Below, one piece after another: positions 48,801-56,142 of a DNA stretch of 64,000 nucleotides (position 1 is its first letter; every line of letters starts with the position of its first letter). Under the pieces are notes generated by a model. That model made no database searches and was not told the DNA's origin. It saw nothing but the letters and a program-made list of their open reading frames with translations. A program made the translations under genes and the position numbers. The stretch is from CAIYUC01 sp963682005 (GTDB lineage Bacteria > Bacteroidota > Bacteroidia > Bacteroidales > FEN-979). The stretch spans positions 2,232,001 to 2,296,000 of the forward strand of contig OY820914.1 of assembly GCA_963682005.1 (NCBI GenBank). The letters run 5' to 3'.

Positions 48801-49417
48801 ATAGCACTCATCTCAGCATGGGTCATGCGTGGGGGGAGAAATCCTTTGTTCGCGGAATTAACTTCCAGCATGGCTGAATTATCCGGAGTCGCAATCCCGA
48901 CTCCGACTTTTGAACCTCCATTATAAATCGTTGAGTTTGGGATCCAGGTGGTTCCATCATTTCTCAATGTTTGTCCCGCTGTTCCGGCAGGAAGCGCATT
49001 TCCTGATGTTTTGGAATACAAGGCATATGGTACAGATAAAAACTGTGATGTTCCCGTCAATAAATAGGCTGTTCCTCCGGAAGGATCCATTTCTGTCTGG
49101 AGGTAATAGTCATCCCTGCCCCAGTCGATGGCTGAGAAATTCCCTGAAAGCACTGTACCTCCGCCGATTTTCAGTGTCACAAGCCCAAACTGATTCGAGG
49201 TATAAACATGTGATTCGGCATAGACCACTGCTCCCGACGGGCTTCCCTGCAGAATACTCAGACGGAAACTCACCAGCTGGTTGATTAACGTATTCCCGCT
49301 TCCATCGCGGGCTACGGCCTGGTAATTTATGGATCCAGGTACCTGGCAGAAAGAGGGTGCAGATGCAAAAAATAAACCGAATACAAGAATGATTAAGCGT
49401 ATGAAGATTGATTTCAT
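45824..49417 (-). CDS. Secreted modular protein with Fn3-like, FISUMP-variant and DUF1566 domains
   Basis: 1197 residues, paralogue of the giant gene 46 nt downstream on the same strand. Signal peptide about 1-24 (ends SFCQ); INYQAVARDGSG module (about 27-250); six Fn3-like modules (WNWN...TKTETGL...YAWAYSACGNS); one FISUMP variant (PGEPSKCWITSNLGADHQ to SVRCIKD, about 760-960); a seventh Fn3-like module; and a C-terminal DUF1566/Lcl_C domain (YGGGIVFYIDSTLQHGLI to EVRAIRSY). Its variable segment (MLNYSDGTIGNRGFAG...) differs from all seven in the giant protein. The first residues after the start, MKSIF, and the DNA around the ATG match those of the giant gene, so the two arose by duplication. 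Confidence 0.83.
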   Translation of the reverse strand: MKSIFIRLIILVFGLFFASAPSFCQVPGSINYQAVARDGSGNTLINQLVSFRLSILQGSPSGAVVYAESHVYTSNQFGLVTLKIGGGTVLSGNFSAIDWGRDDYYLQTEMDPSGGTAYLLTGTSQFLSVPYALYSKTSGNALPAGTAGQTLRNDGTTWIPNSTIYNGGSKVGVGIATPDNSAMLEVNSANKGFLPPRMTHAEMSAITDPAEGLMVFCTDCGVNGTGVVVIFMNGAWNTIAYTCILPASPISGTQVPSPAQIVWNWNTVSGAAGYKWNTTNNYGTAIDMFTTTSKTETGLTCNTPYTRYAWAYSACGSSTPVTLMQTTTGTPPSAPTAGGHMPSANQIVWNWNTVSGATGYKWNTSNNYATATDMGSATSKTETGLTCNTGYTRYAWSYSACGNSAPVTLTQTTTLNPPIAPAAGTHVPSATQIVWNWNNVPGASGYKWNTTNSYGTATDMAAATSKTETGLACNTAYTRYAWAYSVCGNSTPVTLSQTTSPNPPAAPTAGIHVPSATQIVWNWNSVSGATGYKWNTTNDFATATDLGTATTKTETGLACNTAYTRYAWAYSVCGNSTPVTLSQTTSLNPPAAPTAGTHEPSVTQILWKWNSVPDATGYKWNSLDDFESAEDVGSNTSYEETDLTCNSSYTRYAWAYSACGNSASVALEQSTILNSMSSPTSGTHVPSETQIVWNWNTVFGATGYKWNTTNDYASATDMGTARSKTETGLIQNTAYSRFVWAYQPCGLSISTTLTQSTSGDFCGSSFSINHLVTGGVAPVNKLTTYGTVTNIPGEPSKCWITSNLGADHQATAVNDATEASAGWYWQFNRKQGYKNDGATATPLWTLTSINENLDWQTANDPCGLELGGTWRVPTSTEWGNISASGGWTNSTGPWTCGLKLHVAGMLNYSDGTIGNRGFAGYYNSSTQYNATNSWNLVFSSEGNHMPHDAKAYGFSVRCIKDTCSFIPNAPDSGTHVPSGTQIIWNWAPVTGATGYKWNTTNDYATATDMGTDTSKTETGLIKHAAYTRFVWAYNTCGHSPATTLDQFLPFEIGDSYGGGIVFYIDSTLQHGLIAALQDEWSAMWGCPGIFIPGTSTDIGTGLANTAAIVTGCTQHAIAAILCYYDVMNGYDDWYLPSIYELHQMYLQRGYIGGFSLSGYWSSSQYNESGAWFQDFNGGGIGSSGKGNYAEVRAIRSY

Positions 49418-49543
49418 AGCATTTGGTTTTTAATAATGATAGAGAGAACCTTTTGAAAGAATTTTTCAGAGGTCCTCTTTTATTTATGCAAAAATGGATG
49501 GAAGGCAACTGATCCGCAATAGCCTGAACAGGTCATTTTTATT

Positions 49544-49646
49544 CAAATGTAAAATCGTAAAATAGCAAAATGGTAAAAGACAAGATCATTTTACCATTTT
49601 AGATCTTGCCATTTTACCATTTTGGATCTTGCCATTTTACCATTTG
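49544..49646. repeat. Palindromic CAAATG/GTAAAATGG element, copy 2
   Basis: 103 bp, from CAAATGTAAAATCGTAAAAT to TTGCCATTTTACCATTTG. One arm holds GTAAAATNG units, the other ACCATTTTGGATCTTGCCAT-type units in direct repeat. It lies 48 nt before the four-helix-bundle gene. Confidence 0.8.
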
Positions 49647-49693
49647 AAAATAACCCCCCGGGATGTATTACCTTCTACCTGCTTTCCTGATTA

Positions 49694-50095
49694 ATGGATA
49701 AACTACAGATGGAAAATCAGGACAAAAACCAGTTTAATGAAAAGCTACGCGAGCGAACCTTAATCATGGCTGTAAAGGTTCACCAACTGTTTCAATCAAA
49801 AAAAATAAGCGTTCTCAATCTGCCAACGGTTAATCAGGTATTCAAGAGTTCTTCCTCGGTGGCAGCAAACACACGTGCTGCTACAAGGGCCAGATCAGCT
49901 GCTGAGTTCTACGCTAAAATCTGTATCGTCGTTGAGGAATGTGACGAGACACAATTCTGGTTGGATTTCCTGATCAGGATCGGGGTACTGTCACCTGGGG
50001 AAACCACTGAATTGCGGGAAGAAGTGGAGCAATTGGTGAAAATATTTACATCAATTAAGAAAAAGATGAAAGAGAAAATAAATGCAAAATCGTAA
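49694..50095 (+). CDS. Four-helix-bundle protein (S23/Avd-like family)
   Basis: 133 residues, predicted almost wholly helical. The pattern SVAANTRAATRARSAAEFYAKICIVVEECDETQFWLDFLIRIG fits the TIGR02436-type four-helix-bundle family (S23, encoded in 23S rRNA intervening sequences), which is structurally related to Avd, the accessory protein of diversity-generating retroelements. The last two codons and stop (AAATCGTAA) lie in the start of a palindromic repeat, and a second copy of that repeat lies 48 nt upstream, so the gene sits in a repeat-bounded cassette. It is next to lectin-like FISUMP/DUF1566 genes, the fold class that such retroelements diversify. No reverse transcriptase gene is nearby; the link is suggestive only. 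Confidence 0.75.
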   Translation: MDKLQMENQDKNQFNEKLRERTLIMAVKVHQLFQSKKISVLNLPTVNQVFKSSSSVAANTRAATRARSAAEFYAKICIVVEECDETQFWLDFLIRIGVLSPGETTELREEVEQLVKIFTSIKKKMKEKINAKS

Positions 50096-50204
50096 AATCG
50101 TAAAATGGTAAAAGAAAGGATCATTTTACCATTTTAGATCTTGCCATTTTACCATTTTGGATCTTGCCATTTTACCATTTTGGATCTTACCATTTTACCA
50201 TTTG
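50085..50204. repeat. Palindromic CAAATG/GTAAAATGG element, copy 3
   Basis: 120 bp, beginning GCAAAATCGTAAAATCGTAA inside the end of the four-helix-bundle gene and ending TTACCATTTTACCATTTG, with three direct copies of CCATTTTGGATCTT-type words. It abuts the stop codon of the response regulator gene (50208). Confidence 0.8.
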
Positions 50205-50207
50205 ATA

Positions 50208-50837
50208 TCAGATGAGCCTTTCTTTAAAAGCCTTGGCAACAACCTGCGCCCGGGAATGGACGTGGAGTTTGTCATAAATATTCTTAATGTGGTTGTGCAC
50301 GGTCTGTATGCTGATAAACAATTTTTCAGCCATTACTTCATTGGTCATTCCCTGGGTGATGAGGATGAGGATTTCCTTTTCGCGGGATGTCAGGTTGGAT
50401 GATGATCCGGGCCTGGCGGTTTCAGGTTTTAAATAGGCCATTACCTGCTTGGCCACCATAGGGGTCAGCGCAGCCCCGCCTTCGAATACCTGCTGTATCG
50501 CATCCAGTATTTTGTTCGGGCTTGTTTTTTTCAGGATATACCCGTCAGCACCGCTTTTTATGGCTTCAAGAATATGATAATCATCTTCGAAGATGGTAAG
50601 CATGATTATCTTTTGTTCGGGGAACTTTTGCCTGAAAAGAGGGATGGCTTCAATGCCTGTCAACCCCGGAAGGTTGATATCAAGCAAAAGGACATCCGTT
50701 CCTTCTTCGCTTTCAAGGGCTTCTTCAACGGAAGAGTAGGACCAGGATATCGAATAGTCGGAAAAGGAAGAGATCAGGTAGACAAGACTCTGCCTGAATT
50801 CTGAATGATCTTCGATGATCCCGACCGACACCGGCAT
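50208..50837 (-). CDS. LuxR/NarL-type response regulator
   Basis: 209 residues from the ATG at 50837 (a TTG six codons upstream is possible). The receiver domain (about 1-120) has acidic residues EDH at 9-11, phospho-acceptor Asp53 in LLLDINLPG, Thr in MLTIFED and Lys in ILKKTSP. A LuxR-type helix-turn-helix follows (about 145-209: LTSREKEILILITQGMTNEVMAEKLFISIQTVHNHIKNIYDKL). It follows the histidine kinase gene by 59 nt on the same strand and is its obvious partner. Target genes cannot be read from sequence; the adjacent surface-protein cluster is one candidate. Confidence 0.93.
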   Translation of the reverse strand: MPVSVGIIEDHSEFRQSLVYLISSFSDYSISWSYSSVEEALESEEGTDVLLLDINLPGLTGIEAIPLFRQKFPEQKIIMLTIFEDDYHILEAIKSGADGYILKKTSPNKILDAIQQVFEGGAALTPMVAKQVMAYLKPETARPGSSSNLTSREKEILILITQGMTNEVMAEKLFISIQTVHNHIKNIYDKLHVHSRAQVVAKAFKERLI

Positions 50838-50896
50838 ATGAAAATTTTTTTGCAATAATAACTTCTTTTACCCTGGAAATAAATAGCCTGAACAGG

Positions 50897-52330
50897 TCAT
50901 ATTAGGAACTGAAGAACGATTTCAGTTCCTGCTCCCTGATTTGAAAAAATAATTAAATCAATTCCTGATTCCTGGGCTCTTCTATGCATGTTTACCAGTC
51001 CGTTGCCATGCGATCCTTTTTTAGCAGGTCTTGAATCACCCATTCCAACTCCGTTATCCTTCAGGGATATTTTACAAAGTCTGTCTTTGTAGTTAGCCTG
51101 GAACTCTACATTATCTGCTTTGGAGTGTTTAATAATATTGTGCAGCGCTTCTTTGAGTACTAAAAAAGTATCGTTGCGCAGCTTTTCCTTCAGAATAACC
51201 GGGTCATCCGGGATTTCAATGGCAGAGCAGAAGTTGATTTTGTTATCCGTAAGGATCTCCAGCATATAATTGCCGGTCTTTGAGATCAGGCTCTGCAATG
51301 AATCATTCCTCGGGGAAGTCATCCAGATGATGTCGGAAATGGACTGCATTGCTGATTGCGTAAGCCCGGCAATTTTCACCGGAAGTTTTTTGAAATCAGG
51401 CAGCGATGTTTCACTCATCCCTTTCAGGGTTTCAGCATAAATGGATATACTTCCCAATGTGGAAGCGAGGTCATCATGAAGATCCCGCGACAACTTCTCG
51501 CGCAGATCCTGTTTCTCTTTCAGGGCCAGCCTTCGGGTAAATATCCTGTCAATAAAAAGGTGAACGATCACAAGCAAACCCAACACGATGATGACTGGTA
51601 TAAAAAATGCGCCGGAGAACCAGCGAAAAAGAAAAAACTGGTTGACAAAAAGAAAGACGATAAAGATCAGACCCGTGATCAGCATCCGAACCAAATCAAT
51701 ATTCCGCATCCTTCTGTGTAATTTCAGGTTGTATAGAACCAATAGCAGGATAACCAGGATATATTTGGCAATTTCAGGCTGGTTTTCCTGGTCAATGAAG
51801 AAACGCACAGCACTTTTTACACGGCCGGTTGTGAAGGCTTTAAATCCTTTCATTTCGTTAATGTCTATTGTCTTTCCGGCAAACAGGTGATCGATCCTCA
51901 CCGTGTCAGGTGTCGAAGGGAACCTGATCAGCGCATAATATTCGGCTCCGGGCACAACACCAAAAATCACTTCCTTCGCGGATACAGAGCTATACCCGCT
52001 TCCACCATTCAATTCACGATATCCTGACAGGATCCCTCCGGTATTTCTCCCGATAACCTTGTACAGCCAAACTTTTGTCCCGATTGCATCCTTGTTTGAA
52101 CGAATTCCGTGAAGTTTCATTTTCAGGAAGGATTTCTTTTCAGTGATATTCAGGAACAGATTGCTGTTTCCATTTACGTAATTGGCTACATACAGGTCAG
52201 GATCCCCGTCGTTGTCAACATCCCCGGTTGCACACCCCGTGCAATAACCACTCAATTCAGCGCCAAAGGCAGCGGTAACATCTGTAAAGTTGCGGCCGTT
52301 CACATTTTTAAATAAAACGTTCTCACCCAC
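50897..52330 (-). CDS. Histidine kinase, C-terminal part of a frameshifted propeller sensor kinase
   Basis: 477 residues from the first ATG in this frame. The start is not a natural protein N-terminus: it opens inside an FG-GAP repeat (DVDNDGDPDLYVANYVNGNSNLFLN) and continues through an ASPIC/UnbV-like module (about 65-160), three membrane helices (about 187-260), a HisKA_3 phospho-acceptor (SRDLHDDLAST, His285) and a HATPase domain (LKEALHNIIKHSKA N-box, LKDNGVGMG, SHGNGLVNMHRR). The missing N-terminal part is encoded in the other frame at 52300-54228. Joining them at about 52352 restores a continuous chain (DLDG..PDLYVTNVGEN). HisKA_3 kinases pair with LuxR-type regulators, as here. Confidence 0.88.
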   Translation of the reverse strand: MGENVLFKNVNGRNFTDVTAAFGAELSGYCTGCATGDVDNDGDPDLYVANYVNGNSNLFLNITEKKSFLKMKLHGIRSNKDAIGTKVWLYKVIGRNTGGILSGYRELNGGSGYSSVSAKEVIFGVVPGAEYYALIRFPSTPDTVRIDHLFAGKTIDINEMKGFKAFTTGRVKSAVRFFIDQENQPEIAKYILVILLLVLYNLKLHRRMRNIDLVRMLITGLIFIVFLFVNQFFLFRWFSGAFFIPVIIVLGLLVIVHLFIDRIFTRRLALKEKQDLREKLSRDLHDDLASTLGSISIYAETLKGMSETSLPDFKKLPVKIAGLTQSAMQSISDIIWMTSPRNDSLQSLISKTGNYMLEILTDNKINFCSAIEIPDDPVILKEKLRNDTFLVLKEALHNIIKHSKADNVEFQANYKDRLCKISLKDNGVGMGDSRPAKKGSHGNGLVNMHRRAQESGIDLIIFSNQGAGTEIVLQFLI

Positions 52331-54228
52331 ATTGGTGACATACAGATCTGGTACCCATCCAGGTCAAAGTCGGCAAATACGGCCCCGTTGCTCATGTAAC
52401 TTTCCGGTTCAAAATATTCGGAAGTCTTATCCCTGAAAAGTCCTTTGCCATCATTCAGGTAGATTTTGTTCGCTGTATTGCGGTTGGCGATAAACAGATC
52501 GGTGAACCCGTCGTTGTTCACATCGGCAAATACAACACCATTGCTTTTGGAAGGGGAAGCTTTCGCGAGATCGGTAAGGGCTGTTACATCGTGAAAATGG
52601 ATCAGGCCGTTTTTCGATTCATTGAAATACAATTTGTTTGACGGATACCAGAAGGAAACACACAAATCAGGCAGCCCATCGTTGTTGACGTCGGCAAACG
52701 AGGCGCACATTCCTCCGCCAATTGAACTAAGCCCCGAAGTTGCCGTAATATCTTTGAAATGACCGGTACCATCGTTTTCAAACAGCCGGTTTGACCCTTC
52801 TTCATTTGTTACGAACAGATCCAGGTCTCCGTCGTTGTCAACATCAGCAAAAACAGCAGCATTGGATCGTTTCATATTCATGCATGCCCTGTTATCGCGG
52901 TCAGAAACATTCCTGAAATAACCGTTACCCCTGTTCAGCAACAGCTTATTGGTGCTGTTCAGGTAACAAAGGTAAATATCCTGATCACCGTCATTGTCGA
53001 TATCGGCGGCACTAATACCCAGTTTAAGCTCATGTTGTACGGAGAAATTTTCAGGGTCGATAACACCATGGGCATTTCGCTTTACAGCTTCTTCCGAAAA
53101 CCCACTTGTACCATCCAGCAGGTTTGGGGTTAAATGATTGTTTATATAGAGCCTGTTCTGTTCATAGATCCTGACAGCATAAATATCGACTTCATCGTCA
53201 CCGTTGAAATCGGACATGGCAACACCGTATTCGTCATCTGTACTGATCCAGTATGAAATTAACTTTCGGGATGAAAAACCCTGGTTCTGATCAATATACT
53301 CGGGAAATCGTTGTGATCCGCTGTAAAGGAGACGTCCATTTTCCCCGCATATCCATATGTTTTCCGGGCCGGATTCGACGATGTCCGTGAGATTCTCCTT
53401 GCACTGAGCCGGATACGTGACCAATTGTCCTTTGGCGTAACTCATGACCAAACCCTTATTACCAACCATAAGGACCATGCCATTCTCCAGGAGGATAATT
53501 TTCCTGATATTCCTTAACCCCGCATTTTTTAGAATACTTTTTGTGCCGGATCGGTCTACCCGGTATAACTTGTCATCTGAAAGGATAAACCCGTCATGCA
53601 TATCCGTAAAGCAAAAATCCGTTACCGTCTCATTACCTAGTACTTTTTTATAAAACCCCGATTCATAAAGAAACAATCCACCCAATTTGGTGAGCGCCCA
53701 GAAAGAAGACAGGTCCTTCCCATATAAATTGACTATATAATGACGTGCGGGTGAAGGCGGAAACATCCTGAACGAACCATTCTCATACACAGCGATATCA
53801 GCAATCCCGGCAAATAATGCACAATTCTCAGACAGAAAAAAGATCGAAAAGATCTGGTTGGAAAATGGCGACCTGACATTCTCGGTGATACCATCATGAA
53901 AATGATAAAGCATGCAGGTATTGGTGACCTGGTTTATTGTGAACCAGATATCCTTTTTGCTTGCCGGATAAATGGTATAAATGGACCCCTCAGCGGGAAA
54001 ATCAAGTTTTTTCCACTTATCCTGTTCAAGCATGAAAATTTTATCCGTAAGAAAGTAGATGTTTTGCTGATTGTCTGTTTTTATGGCTCTTATATCAGCC
54101 TTGGTTCCGGAATTGATTTTCCGGAATGAAAATGATTGCCCGAAACCATGAGCGCTGATCAGCATCAGGATTATCATCCAATGATCACAAATGCGGCAAC
54201 AACCCTGAAAGACAGTCCAAGACTTCAT
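52300..54228 (-). CDS. FG-GAP/VCBS propeller sensor, N-terminal part of a frameshifted histidine kinase
   Basis: 642 residues with a signal peptide (about 12-31, WMIILMLISAHGFGQ). The first half (about 32-310) is a beta-propeller-like region with WxxxNQ-type blades; the second (about 330-625) holds repeated FG-GAP/VCBS motifs of the type AVFADVDNDGDLDLFVTNEEGSNRLFENDG, which bind Ca2+. The last 18 or so residues (YQICMSPMWVRTFYLKM) are out-of-frame: a one-base deletion near 52352 shifts the frame away from PDLYVTN. With the 50897-52330 part this was one protein of about 1100 residues: periplasmic sensor, membrane helices, cytoplasmic kinase. Either a true mutation or an assembly error. Confidence 0.85.
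   Translation of the reverse strand: MKSWTVFQGCCRICDHWMIILMLISAHGFGQSFSFRKINSGTKADIRAIKTDNQQNIYFLTDKIFMLEQDKWKKLDFPAEGSIYTIYPASKKDIWFTINQVTNTCMLYHFHDGITENVRSPFSNQIFSIFFLSENCALFAGIADIAVYENGSFRMFPPSPARHYIVNLYGKDLSSFWALTKLGGLFLYESGFYKKVLGNETVTDFCFTDMHDGFILSDDKLYRVDRSGTKSILKNAGLRNIRKIILLENGMVLMVGNKGLVMSYAKGQLVTYPAQCKENLTDIVESGPENIWICGENGRLLYSGSQRFPEYIDQNQGFSSRKLISYWISTDDEYGVAMSDFNGDDEVDIYAVRIYEQNRLYINNHLTPNLLDGTSGFSEEAVKRNAHGVIDPENFSVQHELKLGISAADIDNDGDQDIYLCYLNSTNKLLLNRGNGYFRNVSDRDNRACMNMKRSNAAVFADVDNDGDLDLFVTNEEGSNRLFENDGTGHFKDITATSGLSSIGGGMCASFADVNNDGLPDLCVSFWYPSNKLYFNESKNGLIHFHDVTALTDLAKASPSKSNGVVFADVNNDGFTDLFIANRNTANKIYLNDGKGLFRDKTSEYFEPESYMSNGAVFADFDLDGYQICMSPMWVRTFYLKM
52349..52356 (-). other. 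Frameshift point in the sensor kinase gene
   Basis: On the coding strand, GAT GGG TA|CCA GAT CTG TAT GTC ACC AAT shows two bases where a codon is expected between DG and PDLYVTN. Loss of a single base explains the split. No slippery run or stem typical of programmed frameshifting is seen. Confidence 0.8.
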
Positions 54229-54429
54229 GTATAAGCAAATCTACAAAATAAATCGAGGTAGTGTCCGAAAACCTGACTGTTTGTCCGGCAGGGAATGAGT
54301 TAATGGCCCGTGAAATAAATAAAAGGAATAAAAATCCAATTATACTGCATTATTTCGGAACTTTGTATCCAAATTGAATGGTGAAAAAATGAGCTACATC
54401 TACTAACGAATGTCAAAATTAGATCTGTC

Positions 54430-54909
54430 ATGAAAACAATGCAGGAATCATCATCAACTCCGGATATCATTAATAAGAAGCTGGAGCATTATTGCGCATA
54501 CCAGGAACGATGCACGAAAGACGTAGTTTCAAAACTGAAGGACTGGAATATCAAGGATAGCCAGATAGATTTGATCGTAAAAAAGTTGAAGGAAGAAAAC
54601 TTCCTCAATGAAGAACGGTTTGCAAAGGCGTATGCACGTGGAAAATTCAGGGCCAATAAATGGGGAAGGCAAAAAATAGCATTTGAACTTCATCTCAAAA
54701 ATATACCCGGCGTGCTGATCCAGGCTGGCCTCAGGGAAATTGACGATAAAGAATACCAGGATGTCCTCACCCGGATGATCGTGAAAAAGAAACAGGAAAT
54801 AAAACCTGAAAAAAACTTGAATGTCCGGGAAAAAATCATCACTTTTGTAAATAATAAGGGGTACGAGATGAACATGATCCTCGATATTTTAAATGAACTC
54901 AAAATCTGA
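54430..54909 (+). CDS. recX: RecX-family regulatory protein
   Basis: 159 residues, helical, with RecX repeats: LEHYCAYQERCTKDVVSKLKDWNI at the N-terminus, DSQIDLIVKKLKEENFLNEERFAKAYARGKF, and a C-terminal copy ending YEMNMILDILNEL. RecX modulates RecA filament growth. recA is not nearby, as is common in Bacteroidota. The stop codon lies 2 nt before the prfB ATG, so the two are probably co-transcribed. The gene is divergent from the sensor kinase, with a 200-nt spacer that holds no other feature I can support. Confidence 0.9.
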   Translation: MKTMQESSSTPDIINKKLEHYCAYQERCTKDVVSKLKDWNIKDSQIDLIVKKLKEENFLNEERFAKAYARGKFRANKWGRQKIAFELHLKNIPGVLIQAGLREIDDKEYQDVLTRMIVKKKQEIKPEKNLNVREKIITFVNNKGYEMNMILDILNELKI

Positions 54910-54911
54910 AG

Positions 54912-56004
54912 ATGGTCGCACCGGAAAACATCAGGAGCCTCCAGTCAAGGCTTGATGCCTTGAGGAGGTATCTTTGACATTGACAAAAAGCTTTCGCTCA
55001 TAGAAGAAGAAGAAAAACTTACCGGGGCCTCCGACTTCTGGAATAATCCGAAAGCAGCGGAACAGGTCCTGAAATCCATCCGGGATAAAAAAATCTGGAC
55101 AGATTCCTATAAATCAGCCTTCAGCAGTTATGAAGACCTTGCCATCCTTTTTGATTTTTTTGTAAGGGGCGAAGGAACCGAATCGGACCTGGATGAGCAT
55201 TATGCCGAAACCCTGAAGATCATCGAAGATCTTGAATTCCGGAATATGCTGAGCGGCGAGGAAGACCGGTTAAGCTCCATCGTGCAGATCAATTCCGGCG
55301 CCGGCGGTACCGAATCGCAGGACTGGGCGCAGATGCTCATGCGCATGTACATCCGCTATGGCGAACGGAGTAAATTCAAGGTCAAGGAACTTGACTTTCA
55401 ACCCGGCGATGTGGCAGGCTTGAAGTCGGTTACGCTGGAATTTGAAGGTGAATACGCTTACGGCTATCTGAAAGGAGAGAACGGCGTTCACCGCCTCGTC
55501 AGGCTGTCGCCCTTCGATGCCAACCACAAGCGGCACACTTCTTTTGCATCCGTTTATGCGTACCCGGTCATCGATGATAACATTGTTATCGAGATCAACC
55601 CTTCTGACATAAGCTGGGATACTTTCCGGTCCAGTGGCCCGGGCGGACAGAACGTGAACAAGGTGGAAACGGCCGTCAGGCTGAAGCATGAGCCGACCGG
55701 CATCGTGATCGAATGCCAGGAAACCCGGTCGCAGGGACAGAACCGTGAAAAAGCACTGAAAATGCTGAAGTCTCAGCTTTATGAAATCGAACTGCGGAAG
55801 AAACGGGAAAAGATCGCTGTGATCGAAGGAAATAAGAAGAAGATCGAATGGGGAAGCCAGATCCGGAGTTATGTGATGCATCCCTACAAGATGGTCAAGG
55901 ATCTCCGCACGGATCATGAGACTTCGGATGTTCAGGGTGTGATGGACGGCGACCTGAATGCTTTTATCAAAGCATTCCTGATGGAATTCGGGAACAGTAA
56001 ATAA
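54912..56004 (+). CDS. prfB: Peptide chain release factor 2 (programmed +1 frameshift)
   Basis: RF2 recognises UGA and UAA and releases the finished peptide from the ribosome. The coding sequence is split: 54912-54974 (21 codons), then a skipped T at 54975, then 54976-56004, giving 363 residues, the usual length. The first frame ends at an in-frame TGA (54975-54977) in the classic CTT TGA C context. Motifs: SPF codon-recognition tripeptide at about 199-201 (RLSPFDANHKRH), GGQ at about 244-246 (SSGPGGQNVNKVETAVR). A naive gene finder would start at an internal ATG (55246) and lose 111 residues. It follows recX by 2 nt. Confidence 0.97.
54963..54978 (+). promoter_or_regulatory. prfB programmed frameshift site
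   Basis: AGGAGGTATCTTTGAC: a Shine-Dalgarno-like AGGAGG, three spacer bases, then CTT TGA C. This is the canonical autoregulatory site at which scarce RF2 causes a +1 shift at the UGA. Confidence 0.96.
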
Positions 56005-56018
56005 TTCCTTGTAAAAAT

Positions 56019-56091
56019 AACCGCGAAGACGCAAAGACGCTAAAAAATTATACATTACTTTCGAGATTTTGCGTCTTGGCGCCTTAGCGGT
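56019..56091. repeat. Imperfect inverted repeat between prfB and the ArsC-like gene
   Basis: AACCGCGAAGACGCAAAGAC at 56019-56038 and following TAAAAA pair with TTTTGCGTCTTGGCGCC and TTAGCGGT at 56067-56091. It could end transcription after prfB, but the lack of a T-run after the second arm favours a dispersed palindromic repeat. Confidence 0.65.
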
Positions 56092-56142
56092 GAAAGAAAA
56101 AATACTGTTGCAATCCAAACCGGATTTTTTAAATGATGGCTA

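Noticed and set aside
33343..50204. Complete diversity-generating retroelement
   Set aside because: No reverse transcriptase frame and no template repeat were found on either strand; only suggestive parts are present.
55270..56118. 282-codon frame antisense to prfB
   Set aside because: Antisense shadow of a highly conserved gene; no family resemblance.
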